A model generated the notes under the pieces. It made no database searches. It saw only the letters and a program-made list of their open reading frames with translations, and was not told the origin of the DNA. Both the position numbers and the translations under genes were made by a program. 64,000 bases of DNA, taken from the NCBI RefSeq assembly GCF_014904815.1, contig NZ_JACZFR010000006.1:186001-250000 (forward strand), in the 5' to 3' direction. This document shows, piece after piece, positions 33,392 through 41,956 of this stretch. This DNA comes from Microbulbifer taiwanensis (GTDB lineage Bacteria; Pseudomonadota; Gammaproteobacteria; Pseudomonadales; Cellvibrionaceae). Numbering within the stretch: the first letter of the stretch is position 1; each line of letters opens with the position of its first letter.

Positions 33392-35428
33392 TTAAACGAC
33401 ACGCACTTCGCGGAACATACCCGGCATGTGGTACAGCAGGTGGCAGTGGTAGGCCCAGCGGCCGTAGGCGTCGGCGGTCACCAGGTAGCTGATCTTGGAT
33501 CCCGGCTGCACCAGTATCGTGTGCTTGCGCGGAATGTAATCCGGCTCCTCGGTTTCCAGCTCGCTCCACATGCCGTGCAGATGGATGGGGTGGGTCATCA
33601 TGGTGTCGTTGACCAGGGTGATGCGGATGCGCTCGCCGTACTTCAGCATCAGCGGCTCGGCCTCCATAAACTTGATGCCGTCCATGCCCCAGACGTAGCG
33701 CTCCATATTGCCGGTCAGGTGCAGTTGCAGTTCCCGCGTCGGCTCGCGTTTGTCGATGGTGGGGGTGAGGTTGCGGATGTCACCGTAGTTCAGCACCCGG
33801 CGGCCGTAGCGCTGCATATGGTCGCGCAGGCCAATGCCGGGATCGCGCAGGCCGTTCATCGGCTGCTCCGCGCGCATGTCCACCGTGTAGCGGTACTCGC
33901 TCGGCAGGTGCACTATCGGACTGTTGCTGCCGAAGCCGGCGCGGCCCAGTTTCTCGGTGAACCAGGCGCCCTGCATGCCGCCCAGTTCCGGGCGCCCGCC
34001 GTGCAGGCTGTACTGACCCGAGGCGCCCTGGGCCATGCCGCCGTGCTGGGAATGATCCATGCCGCTCATCTGGTGCTGGCTGTGGTCCATTTTCGAGTGG
34101 TCCATGCCTCCGTGCTGGGAGTGATCCATACCCCCCATCTGGTGCTGGCTGTGGTCCATTTTCGAGTGGTCCATGCCTCCGTGCTGGGAATGGTCCATGC
34201 CGCCCATCTGGTGCTGGCCGTGATCCATCTTCGAGTGGTCCATACCACCCATGCCGCCGTGGTCCATTCCCCCCATGTCGTGGGCCATGCCCATATCGCG
34301 ATGGCCAAGCACCGGCGCATAGTCCATAGCCGGCACCGCCGCGCTCAGGCCCAGCTCCGGGGTCAATGTGCCGCGGGCGAAGCCGCTGCGGTCTATGGTC
34401 TGTGCGAACAGCGTGTAGGCGGTGTCGGCTTCCGGCTCCACCACCACGTCGTAGGTCTCGGCCACGCCGATGCGGAATTCGTCCACGCTCACCGGCTCTA
34501 TGTTCTGGCCGTCGGTGGCCACCACTTTCATCTTCAGGCCGGGAATACGCACGTCGAAGATGCTCATGGCGGCGGCGTTGATAAAGCGCAGCCGCACCTT
34601 CTCGCCGCGCTTGAACAGCGCCGTCCAGTTGGCGTCCGGGGTCTGGCCGTTCATCAGGTAGGTGTAGGTGTAGCCGGTGACGTCGGAGATGTCGGTGTCG
34701 GACATGCGCATCTCGTTCCACATTTCGCGCTCGCGGAAAGTGCGGCGCACGCCCTTTTCGCGGATATCGCTCCACAGGTCGCCGACGGTGCGGCGGCGGA
34801 AGTTGTAGTAGTGGCTCTCGTTCTTCAGCTTGCCGTAGACGGCATCCGGCGCCGTGTCGCTCCAGTCCGACAGCAGCACCACATAGTCGCGGTCGTACTC
34901 CACCGGGTCGGGTCCCGCCGGATCGATCACTATGGCGCCGTAGACGCCGGTCTGTTCCTGGAAGCCGGAGTGGCTGTGGTACCAGTAGGTGCCGCTCTGG
35001 TTGAGGTCGAACTGGTACTGAAAGGTCTCGCCGGGGCGTATGCCGTTGAAACTGAGGCCCGGCACACCGTCCTGGCCCGTGGGCAGGATGATGCCGTGCC
35101 AGTGGATGGAGCTGTCGTGGGCCAGGCTGTTGTTGACATTCAGGGTGACGCGCTGGCCTTCCCTCCAGCGGAGCACCGGCGCCGGCAGGCTGCCGTTGAC
35201 CGTGGTGGCGGTGCGCGAGCGGCCGGTGAAGTTCACCGATGTGTAGCCGATATTCAGGTCGAAGTTGTTGCCCCTGAGCGTCTGCGGCGACGTGGCAGGG
35301 CGGTGATCGCTGGATAGGGCGCGGCTGCCGGTTGCCCCCAACAGTGCCGCGCCGGCGGCCATGCCGGTGACGAAGGTGCGCCGGCTCATCTGCGGCAGGG
35401 CAATGGATGATTTGTGCTTTTTGTTCAT
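33392..35428 (-). CDS. copA: Multicopper oxidase CopA (PcoA type), Tat-exported
   Basis: 678 residues. Tat signal MSRRTFVTGMAAG. Three cupredoxin domains with all copper-site motifs: SSIHWHGI region (SIHWHG), YWYHSHSGFQ, HPIHLHGMW and AYHCHLLYHMPGMF. A Met/His-rich insert between domains 2 and 3 has about three 23-residue repeats of GGMDHSQHGGMDHSKMDHSQ plus HQM. Such inserts bind extra copper. It oxidises Cu(I) to the less toxic Cu(II) in the periplasm. AAGGA precedes the start at 35428. Upstream is the DUF411 gene. Confidence 0.95.
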   Translation of the reverse strand: MNKKHKSSIALPQMSRRTFVTGMAAGAALLGATGSRALSSDHRPATSPQTLRGNNFDLNIGYTSVNFTGRSRTATTVNGSLPAPVLRWREGQRVTLNVNNSLAHDSSIHWHGIILPTGQDGVPGLSFNGIRPGETFQYQFDLNQSGTYWYHSHSGFQEQTGVYGAIVIDPAGPDPVEYDRDYVVLLSDWSDTAPDAVYGKLKNESHYYNFRRRTVGDLWSDIREKGVRRTFREREMWNEMRMSDTDISDVTGYTYTYLMNGQTPDANWTALFKRGEKVRLRFINAAAMSIFDVRIPGLKMKVVATDGQNIEPVSVDEFRIGVAETYDVVVEPEADTAYTLFAQTIDRSGFARGTLTPELGLSAAVPAMDYAPVLGHRDMGMAHDMGGMDHGGMGGMDHSKMDHGQHQMGGMDHSQHGGMDHSKMDHSQHQMGGMDHSQHGGMDHSKMDHSQHQMSGMDHSQHGGMAQGASGQYSLHGGRPELGGMQGAWFTEKLGRAGFGSNSPIVHLPSEYRYTVDMRAEQPMNGLRDPGIGLRDHMQRYGRRVLNYGDIRNLTPTIDKREPTRELQLHLTGNMERYVWGMDGIKFMEAEPLMLKYGERIRITLVNDTMMTHPIHLHGMWSELETEEPDYIPRKHTILVQPGSKISYLVTADAYGRWAYHCHLLYHMPGMFREVRVV
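34041..34247 (-). repeat. Three 69-bp tandem repeats inside copA
   Basis: Units begin at 34041, 34110 and 34179 (each CCGTGCTGGGA on the plus strand), exactly 69 bases apart. They encode the 23-residue Met/His copper-binding units, keep the reading frame, and are prone to copy-number change. Confidence 0.9.
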
Positions 35429-35447
35429 GGATTTTCCTTAAAACTGC

Positions 35448-35948
35448 TTAAAACTGTTCCCTGGCTGAGTCGATGGTGGCGTAGACCTGCTGGCTGCCGT
35501 CGCCATTCAACTGCCACACCTGGTAGGGAGTGAAGCGGTTCTCGTACTCCATGCCCGGGCTGCCCAGCGGCATGGCCGGCACCGCCAGGCCGCGCGCGTC
35601 GGCGGGCGGATTCTGCAGGAACTGGCGGATCAACTTGGCCGGGATATGGCCCTCGAACACATAGCCCTGTTCCGACACGCTGGTGTGGCAGGACTGGAAT
35701 TCGGCTTCAATGCGGTGCTGGTTTTTCACCGCGTTCAGGTCGGCCACGTCCACGGCCTCGACGGCGAAGCCGCTGTCCTTGGCGTGGTCCACCCACAGTT
35801 TGCAGCAGCCGCAGCTGGCGGACTTGTAGGTGGTCAGTTGGATGGTATCGGTCGACGGCGCGGCAGCTGCCTGCGGCTTGTCGGTACAGGCGGCCAGCGC
35901 CAGCAGCGCCAGGGCGCCGAAGGCGGCGAGGGTAAATTTGCGATACAT
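35448..35948 (-). CDS. DUF411 metal-binding protein, lipoprotein
   Basis: 166 residues. The lipobox LLALAACTD makes it probably membrane-anchored. The DUF411 core has TYKSASCGCCKLWVDHAK, with the closely spaced cysteines used for metal binding, then FQSCHTSVSEQGYVFEGHIPAKLI, both family hallmarks. Members occur in copper and heavy-metal loci. The C-terminus is unusually long (NRFTPYQVWQLNGDGS). Start at ATG 35948; a TTG 12 bases upstream is an alternative. Confidence 0.87.
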   Translation of the reverse strand: MYRKFTLAAFGALALLALAACTDKPQAAAAPSTDTIQLTTYKSASCGCCKLWVDHAKDSGFAVEAVDVADLNAVKNQHRIEAEFQSCHTSVSEQGYVFEGHIPAKLIRQFLQNPPADARGLAVPAMPLGSPGMEYENRFTPYQVWQLNGDGSQQVYATIDSAREQF

Positions 35949-36049
35949 GTTTTTTCCCAATCAATCACAGGAGCGCTTGCTGGTGCAGGCGCATGGAAAG
36001 CATTAGACAAGTGAAAAGGTCGCCAAAAAAAAGGCGCAACTATCCCGTA

Positions 36050-36421
36050 TCAGCGGGACTGGGGCGGACGGATCATGCCGTCGAGGGAGGGATCGGAATT
36101 GAGATCGGAATAGGTATTGGCGGCTGCCCTTCCCGCGCTGCTGGCCAGCAGCGGATCCGCAGCCGGCAGCGCCCCGGGGCAGGGGCCGGGGCAGGAGTCG
36201 CAGCCCTGGGCGCAGGCGGCAGCCTGCAGGTGATTGCCGGCGGTATCCCGCTCGGCCTGGCGGCCGCAGTGGTCGTTGCCGGAGCAATGCGCCTTTTGCA
36301 TGTCCACCGCCGGCATGGCCTCGTGGACGCCGGCTTCCATCGCGCAGGGAGCCGCCAGCACCCGGCCGGAGATGGCCAGGAGCAGCAATAGCAGCAGTGT
36401 CATGCCGGCCCTTGTGCGCAT
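36050..36421 (-). CDS. Small exported Cys-rich peptide (paralogue of 44867-45214)
   Basis: 123 residues. A leader with a run of leucines ends near GRVLAAPC. The mature part has seven cysteines (APC, AHC, DHC, AAC, QGC, DSC, GPC) and ends IRPPQSR. It shares with the product of 44867-45214 the APCA start, two HC pairs, a CPG-x-C cluster, ALP-x-AD and the final RPPxxR. No known domain recognised. Its place in the copper island suggests a metal chelator or chaperone. Confidence 0.7.
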   Translation of the reverse strand: MRTRAGMTLLLLLLLAISGRVLAAPCAMEAGVHEAMPAVDMQKAHCSGNDHCGRQAERDTAGNHLQAAACAQGCDSCPGPCPGALPAADPLLASSAGRAAANTYSDLNSDPSLDGMIRPPQSR

Positions 36422-36490
36422 AGTGGATACCAGAAAGTCAGACCCGGGCAATGCTAGATAACTGGCGCCACCGTTGCAAGTGCCGCCGGC

Positions 36491-37789
36491 TCAGCCGCGC
36501 CGCGGCGGATTGCCGTAGTCCGGGTCGCCGCTCACCTTCCAGGCCACGGTGCCCTGTGGGGCCTTGTACCAGCCCGGGTCGCTGTAATCCCCCGGTGCCA
36601 GGTCGTCGCGCACCTTGACCAGGGTGAACATGCCGCCCATCTCGATATTGCCGTAGGGCCCCTTGCCCACCATCATCGCCAGGGTATTGCGCGGACCCGG
36701 GTGGTGGCCGGCGTCCACATGGTCCTGGTGCTCGGCCATGCCGTAGCGGCCCATGGGCATAAAACCCGGCAGCATCTTCTGGATTTCGTCCGCCACGCCC
36801 GTCTGGTCCACGCCCATGGGGTTGGGTATCTCGTGGCCCATGGCGTTCATGGTGTGGTGGGCCATATGGCAGTGGAAGGCCCAGTCGCCGGGGACTGCGG
36901 TGAACTCAATATCGCGGGTCTGGCCCACGGCGACTATCTCGGTGGCCTCGCTGCGCCACTGGGACTGCGGCCAGCGGCCGCCGTCGGAGCCGGTGACATG
37001 GAACTGCACCCCGTGCATATGGATCGGATGGTTCCACATGGACAGGTTGCCCATGCGCACCCGCACCCGCTCGCCGCTGCGCGCGACTATCGGATCTATG
37101 GCCGGGAACACCTTGCTGTTGAAGGTCCAGAGGTCGAACTCCACCATCACCGCCGGGTCCGGCCTGTAGGTGCCCGGGTGCATCGCCCAGTTGTGCAGCA
37201 GGAAGCAGTAGTCCCGGTCCACCGGCACCGGCTCCGGTTCCTTCGGGTGGATGATGAACATGCCCATCATGCCCGCGGCCATCTGCACCATCTCGTCGGC
37301 GTGGGGGTGGTACATGTGGGTGCCGTGCTGTTTGAGGGTGAATTCGTAGGCGAAGGTCTCGCCGGGCTGGATATGCGGCTGCGACACGCCGCCGACGCCG
37401 TCCATGCCGCTGGGCAGTATGATGCCGTGCCAGTGGATGGTGGTGTGCTCCCCCAGGCGGTTGGTCACCAGTATCCTGATGCGGTCGCCCTCCACCGCCT
37501 CTATGGTGGGGCCGGGAGTCGTGCCGTTGTAGCCCCAGCATTTGCTCACGGTGCCCGGCGCGAACTCGTGCTCGAACTCCTCCGCCACCAGGTGGAATTC
37601 CTTGACCCCGTCCTTCATCACATGGGGCAGACTCCAGCCGTTCAGGGTGCGCACCGGCACATGGCCGCGGCGCTTCTGTCCCTTGGCATTGGCGGGCGCC
37701 TGTGCCGCCGCCTGCGGCGCGCGCGCGGTCAGGGCCGAGCCCAGGGCGCCCATGCCGCCGGCCTGCAGGAAGCGGCGCCGGCTGATCAC
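36491..37789 (-). CDS. Second multicopper oxidase, CopA-like, Tat-exported
   Basis: 432 residues from a GTG at 37789 with GGAGGA upstream. Tat signal SRRRFLQAGGMG. Copper-site motifs: TTIHWHGIIL, GTHMYHPHADEM, NHPIHMHGVQF and FHCHMAHHTMNAMGHE. It is shorter than PcoA-type CopA and lacks the Met/His repeats. Upstream is a TolC-like gene and beyond it a TBDR/reductase set, so it may oxidise copper delivered by that set. It could instead act on another metal or phenolic substrate. Confidence 0.9.
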   Translation of the reverse strand: MISRRRFLQAGGMGALGSALTARAPQAAAQAPANAKGQKRRGHVPVRTLNGWSLPHVMKDGVKEFHLVAEEFEHEFAPGTVSKCWGYNGTTPGPTIEAVEGDRIRILVTNRLGEHTTIHWHGIILPSGMDGVGGVSQPHIQPGETFAYEFTLKQHGTHMYHPHADEMVQMAAGMMGMFIIHPKEPEPVPVDRDYCFLLHNWAMHPGTYRPDPAVMVEFDLWTFNSKVFPAIDPIVARSGERVRVRMGNLSMWNHPIHMHGVQFHVTGSDGGRWPQSQWRSEATEIVAVGQTRDIEFTAVPGDWAFHCHMAHHTMNAMGHEIPNPMGVDQTGVADEIQKMLPGFMPMGRYGMAEHQDHVDAGHHPGPRNTLAMMVGKGPYGNIEMGGMFTLVKVRDDLAPGDYSDPGWYKAPQGTVAWKVSGDPDYGNPPRRG

Positions 37790-37825
37790 GGCAGTCCTCC
37801 GCTGCGCCGGGGCGCATACTGCTGT

Positions 37826-39337
37826 TCAGTGGTGACGGTGCGCATCCTCTGCCTCCTGTTGCTGCTCTTCGCCCTGTTGCTTCCCCTCGCCCGAATCCTC
37901 TGCCCCCGGATGCATGGCGCCGTGGCCGCCGTGTGCGGGGGCGGCCGTGCCCAGGTAGTCTTCTGCGGCCGCACTGGTGCCGCTGGCGCGGGCGCCGCTG
38001 GGCAGGCGCCGCCCCACCGCCTGCGCCAGCGCCGCGCGCGTCATCCAATAGTCCCCCAGCGCTTCCAGGTAGCCCTGGTAGGCGTTGTACTCGCGCTGCT
38101 TGCTGAGCAGCAGTTCGAAGGTGCCGATCAGCATGAAATTCTCCTCCAGCTGCGCCTGTTGCGTGGCCTCGATACGCGCCGGCAGCAGGCGCGTGCGGAA
38201 GGTTTCGGCCCGCGCGCGCGCGTTCTGCACGCCGGCGTGGGCCAGGCGCACGGCGTTGTCGCTGTCGAGCATCAGGCGCGCCACCTCGGCGATGGCCATC
38301 TGCAGCCCGGCGTCCACTTCCAGCAACTGATCGCGGTGTTGGGTGAATATCGGGATCTCCCAGGACAAGGTGGGGCCCAGCAGCCGCGCGCCGTCTGTCT
38401 CCCGCTCGCGCTCCACGCCCAGTTCCAGTTCGCCCAGCCAGCGGCGCCAGTTGGTGTAGCAGAGTTCTTCCGCCAGGCGCTCGGCGCGGGCGCTGGCGCT
38501 GGCCAGGTCGAGGCGGCTGTGCCGCGCCAGCGCCAGCAGTTCGCCCAGGTCGTCCTCCTGGGTCACCGGCAGCGCGAGCTGCGCCGGAACCTCCCAGGCG
38601 CCGGCCAGCGGCAGGCCGAGCAGGTCGGCCAGCGCGGTGCGCGCGGCCAGGGCGGCGTCCTCCGCCTGCAGCCTGTCTACTTCCGCCTCGGCGGCGGCGG
38701 CCCTTTCCAGGGCCAGGTCCCGCGGGGTCATATTGCCGGCGTCGAAATAGCGCTCGGCCAGTTGCAGCGATACGGCGGCGGCCTTCGCCACCTGGCCGCG
38801 CATGGCGGCCACCTGGCGCGCGGTGACGTAATCGTAGTAGGCGTGCTCTGTCTCGGCGGCCAGCCGCACCAGCTCGGCGCCAACCTGGTACTGCACCTCG
38901 GTGAACTGGCGCCGGGCCAGGCGCTTGCGCGAGGGCAGGGTGATCAGGTCGGAAAAGGAGGCCGCGAGGCCGTAGGTGATCTGGTCCATCTCGCCGCTGC
39001 GGTTGGAGTCGAGCACTGAGGCGGAGAAGAGCGGGTTGCGGATGTGCCCGGCGCGGTAGACGGCAGCGGCGGCTATGCCCAGCTCGGCGTAGTGGGCGCG
39101 GATATCCGGGTTGTTGACCAGCGCCAGGCGGATGGCGCTCTCGGCGGACAGGGGCGCGGCGGTGATCTCCGCCACCAGCGGCGGCGCTGCGTCCGCCGCT
39201 TCGGCCGGCCAGCCGCGCGCGCGCACCTGCTCCTGCACCTGGCCGCGGCCCAAGTCCGCGGGCACCTGGGTGCAGGCGGGCAGCGCCGCGGCCAGGCCTG
39301 TCACTAGTACCAGTGCGCTCCTGCGCCGGGAGGCCAC
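37826..39337 (-). CDS. TolC/CusC-family outer-membrane efflux lipoprotein
   Basis: 503 residues from a GTG at 39337. Lipobox near AALPACTQ. Two outer-membrane-efflux repeats: SAIRLALVNNPDIRAHYAELG opens the first, and long helices (EHAYYDYVTARQVAAMRGQVAKA and the ARRLAEEL-like second set) follow. The last 40 residues are His/Glu/Gln-rich (HGGHGAMHPGAED to DAHRHH), an unusual metal-binding tail. No membrane-fusion or inner-membrane pump gene is adjacent; the nearest, CusBA, is 7.5 kb away. Confidence 0.87.
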   Translation of the reverse strand: MASRRRSALVLVTGLAAALPACTQVPADLGRGQVQEQVRARGWPAEAADAAPPLVAEITAAPLSAESAIRLALVNNPDIRAHYAELGIAAAAVYRAGHIRNPLFSASVLDSNRSGEMDQITYGLAASFSDLITLPSRKRLARRQFTEVQYQVGAELVRLAAETEHAYYDYVTARQVAAMRGQVAKAAAVSLQLAERYFDAGNMTPRDLALERAAAAEAEVDRLQAEDAALAARTALADLLGLPLAGAWEVPAQLALPVTQEDDLGELLALARHSRLDLASASARAERLAEELCYTNWRRWLGELELGVERERETDGARLLGPTLSWEIPIFTQHRDQLLEVDAGLQMAIAEVARLMLDSDNAVRLAHAGVQNARARAETFRTRLLPARIEATQQAQLEENFMLIGTFELLLSKQREYNAYQGYLEALGDYWMTRAALAQAVGRRLPSGARASGTSAAAEDYLGTAAPAHGGHGAMHPGAEDSGEGKQQGEEQQQEAEDAHRHH

Positions 39338-39387
39338 CGTCTCATCCCTGAAGTTGTTCCCTGCAATTCAGGCTAGCAGCCAGTTGG

Positions 39388-41148
39388 TCAGCTGCCGAAG
39401 TCGTCGAAGGCGATGCGATGCTCTTCCACGCCGAGATCGCGCAGCATGTCCATGGTCGCGCGCAGCATCGGCGGCGGGCCGCACAGGTAGAAGTCGCAGC
39501 GGTCGAGATCCGGGTGGTTCTGCAGGTAGTGGTCGCGCACCAGATCGCTGATAAAGCCGGTGGCGCCGCGCCAGTTGTCCGCCGGCAGCGGCTCCGACAG
39601 GCCGAACTGCCAGGAGAAATTGGTGTGCTCCTCCTGCAGTCGGTCGAACAGCTCGCGGTAGAAGACTTCATTCAGGTTGCGGGCACCGAACCAGTAGCTG
39701 ATCTTGCGCCCGCTGCCGCGGTGCACCAACTGGTCGACGATCATCGAGCGCAGCGGCGCCATACCGGCGCCGCCGCCGATCAGTACCATCTCGCGCTCGC
39801 CCGGTCGTGCGCGGAAGTCCCCGTAGGGGCCGGCGATCTGCACCCGCGCGCCGGCTTCCAGGTCGCACAGGTAGCTGGAGCCGCGCCCGGCCGGGGCCTG
39901 TGGCATGTCTGCGGGGGGCGGCTGCAGGCGCACGTTGAGCACAATCGGCGCGCCCGGCTCCGCCGGCCCGTTGGCCATGGAATAGGCGCGCCGGCCGCCG
40001 CCGGGCAGGTCTATCTGTATGTAGCTGCCGGCCTCGAAGGCGAAGGGGGTGTCCCGCAGTGGTCGCAGCCGTATCTCCTTGATCATCGGCGTGACGAAAC
40101 GGCTCTGCAGCAGTTCCGCCTCGAAGCGGCGCGATTGCAGCACGCTGTTATCCAGTGCCAGGCGGGTGGCGGTGGCGACCCGCTGCTGGCAGGCCAGGCG
40201 ATAGCCGGCGGCCAGTTCGGATGCGGACAGCAGGGCCTTCTCGCTGCCGGTCACCGGCGCGTCCGCAGACATTTTCACCTGGCACAGGCCGCAACTGCCG
40301 CCGCCGCCGCAGTTGGAGGGCAGTTGCACCCCCTCGGCGGCGAGGCCGTCGAACAGGTTGACGCCGCTCGGCAATGCCAGCCGTTGCACCGGCGCCGCGG
40401 CGCTGTCCAGCAGGGTTACGGCCACCTTGCTGCGGCGCGCTCGGTATATCAGGGCCACCAGGTTGAAGTCGTGGCGGCTGAAGCTGGTAAACAGCAGCAG
40501 GCAGCCGGACAGGGCCATCAGCAGCGCACCCAGGCCGAAGGCGATGATGAAAGGATTGTTGAAGTCCTGCCGCTCCGTGTAGTCCATGATGTGCAGCATC
40601 CAGAAGATGTCGAACAGGCGCCAGCTGTCGTTGCGGCGCTCCAGCACGCGGCCGTCCTGCGCCGAGACGTAGAGACTGGTGGCGTGTTCGTCGGCCACGT
40701 CCAGGCGCCACATGGAGCCGCCGTGGCGGCGCGCTTCCATATTGGCATTGTCCAGCCACTGGGGCTCGCCTATCAGGCGGTCGTCGCCGGCGTAGTCGCG
40801 CGCGGCTATGGCCAGGGCGAGATCGGCGTCGATGGGCAGCGGCTCGCCGCTGCTGGCATGGCGCAGCTCGACACCGGCGTCGGTCTGCACCCGGTACACG
40901 GGGCTGTCGAGCAGCGATTGCAGGCGGATATCGAGAATTTCCCCGGGCGCGTAGCGGCGCGCTATATCGGCGTGGGAGACCAGCGGCCCGGCGGCGATGG
41001 CCTGTGCCGGCTGGCGCTCGGCCAGGTGGCGGCCGCTGACGATATTGGAGTCCAGCAACGCGAAGGCGAGGCCGCTGGCGAGCCACAGGGCCAGCTGCAG
41101 CCCGATCACCAGACTGAGCCACTTGTGGGCGATCTTGACGAAATTCAT
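39388..41148 (-). CDS. PepSY membrane protein fused to [2Fe-2S] ferredoxin and FAD/NAD(P)H reductase
   Basis: 586 residues. PepSY-TM part (1-235): HKW near residue 9, PepSY periplasmic region and a second helix with WMLHIMDY (His186), both likely heme-ligand histidines of this family. A ferredoxin domain (about 240-330) has Cys280, Cys286, Cys289 and Cys320 in the C-x5-C-x2-C...C pattern of NqrF. An FAD domain has RRAYSMANG (RxYS, near 387-390), and an NAD(P) domain has IGGGAGMAPLRSM and FYLCGPPPML. Such a protein could pass electrons from NAD(P)H across the inner membrane. It overlaps the upstream PepSY gene by ATGA. Probable target: a metal or chelate imported by the upstream TBDR. Confidence 0.85.
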   Translation of the reverse strand: MNFVKIAHKWLSLVIGLQLALWLASGLAFALLDSNIVSGRHLAERQPAQAIAAGPLVSHADIARRYAPGEILDIRLQSLLDSPVYRVQTDAGVELRHASSGEPLPIDADLALAIAARDYAGDDRLIGEPQWLDNANMEARRHGGSMWRLDVADEHATSLYVSAQDGRVLERRNDSWRLFDIFWMLHIMDYTERQDFNNPFIIAFGLGALLMALSGCLLLFTSFSRHDFNLVALIYRARRSKVAVTLLDSAAAPVQRLALPSGVNLFDGLAAEGVQLPSNCGGGGSCGLCQVKMSADAPVTGSEKALLSASELAAGYRLACQQRVATATRLALDNSVLQSRRFEAELLQSRFVTPMIKEIRLRPLRDTPFAFEAGSYIQIDLPGGGRRAYSMANGPAEPGAPIVLNVRLQPPPADMPQAPAGRGSSYLCDLEAGARVQIAGPYGDFRARPGEREMVLIGGGAGMAPLRSMIVDQLVHRGSGRKISYWFGARNLNEVFYRELFDRLQEEHTNFSWQFGLSEPLPADNWRGATGFISDLVRDHYLQNHPDLDRCDFYLCGPPPMLRATMDMLRDLGVEEHRIAFDDFGS

Positions 41149-41870
41149 GCGCGGGCCTCCGCTGGTGACAGTGAGGTCTCTTTTCTGCGTTTGCCGAAGC
41201 TGTAGAAGAGCAGCACCAGGCCGGCGAGGACGCTGGCGAGGCTGAGGATGGATACCACCAGCAGCAGCGGGTTGTGGATATCCGCGCGCTCCTCGTAATC
41301 CATGATGTGCAGCATCCAGAAGAAGTCGAAGGCGCGCCAGTAGTTGTGGCGGCGGGTGACCAGCGCCCCGGTATTTGGGTCGACATAGAAGCTGGTGCCG
41401 TAGCGGTCGTCGAAGTCGATGCGCCACAGGGGCAGGGCGCGCGACTGCAGCTCGGTGGGCGGGTTCTCACTGATCAGTTCCGCGGATGCGGCCGGCAGTT
41501 CGCCGCTGTAGTAGTGCTCCGCCAGTGCTTTGGCGAGGCCGCCGTCTATGGGCGATATCTCGATGCCGCTGCGGGCGTCGATCAGGTGGGCGCCGTCGCC
41601 GTCGCGCACGACATAGTAGGGCTGGCCGCGCAGGGATTTCAGCTGCACCGATTCCACGGAGGAAAAGTCGCGCAACAGGGATTCGGTCGAAACCAGATCG
41701 CCGCTACCTGATACGGGCTCGCGCAGGTTTTCGACCAGGTGATCGCCGTGAATAAAGTCCAGGTCCATAACCACCATGTAGACCCCGCTCAGGGTCCACA
41801 GCAGCGCCTGGACGCCGACAAACAGGAAGAGCCATTTGTGCACCTTCCTGGAGAGGGTTGCCGTTTTCAT
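41145..41870 (-). CDS. PepSY domain membrane protein, single module
   Basis: 241 residues. Two transmembrane helices flank a periplasmic PepSY domain: KVHKWLFLFVGVQALLW at the start, and FWMLHIMDYEERADIHNPLL near the end, with histidines in HKW and LHIMD. It is a paralogue of the first 235 residues of the downstream fusion (shared HKW, LPLWRIDFDDR-type strand, FDIFWMLHIMDY). Translational coupling suggests the two form a complex or heterodimer. No catalytic domain of its own. Confidence 0.88.
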   Translation of the reverse strand: MKTATLSRKVHKWLFLFVGVQALLWTLSGVYMVVMDLDFIHGDHLVENLREPVSGSGDLVSTESLLRDFSSVESVQLKSLRGQPYYVVRDGDGAHLIDARSGIEISPIDGGLAKALAEHYYSGELPAASAELISENPPTELQSRALPLWRIDFDDRYGTSFYVDPNTGALVTRRHNYWRAFDFFWMLHIMDYEERADIHNPLLLVVSILSLASVLAGLVLLFYSFGKRRKETSLSPAEARA

Positions 41871-41956
41871 TGTTATCTGTTCTCTCGATTACCGCTGGTG
41901 AGAAAATATACAGCAGCGGGAGTTTAACCCCCGCTGCCATGAACGTCCCGGGAGAC

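Noticed and set aside
34041-34247. CRISPR-like direct repeats
   Set aside because: The 69-bp units are contiguous with no spacers and keep the copA reading frame.
33272-35317. Long plus-strand open frame opposite the CopA oxidase
   Set aside because: Composed of low-complexity His/Val repeats that are the complement of the MDHS repeats; the minus-strand oxidase is clearly real.
36701-39019. 772-codon plus-strand open frame
   Set aside because: Spans the oxidase/TolC boundary antisense; no recognisable domain.
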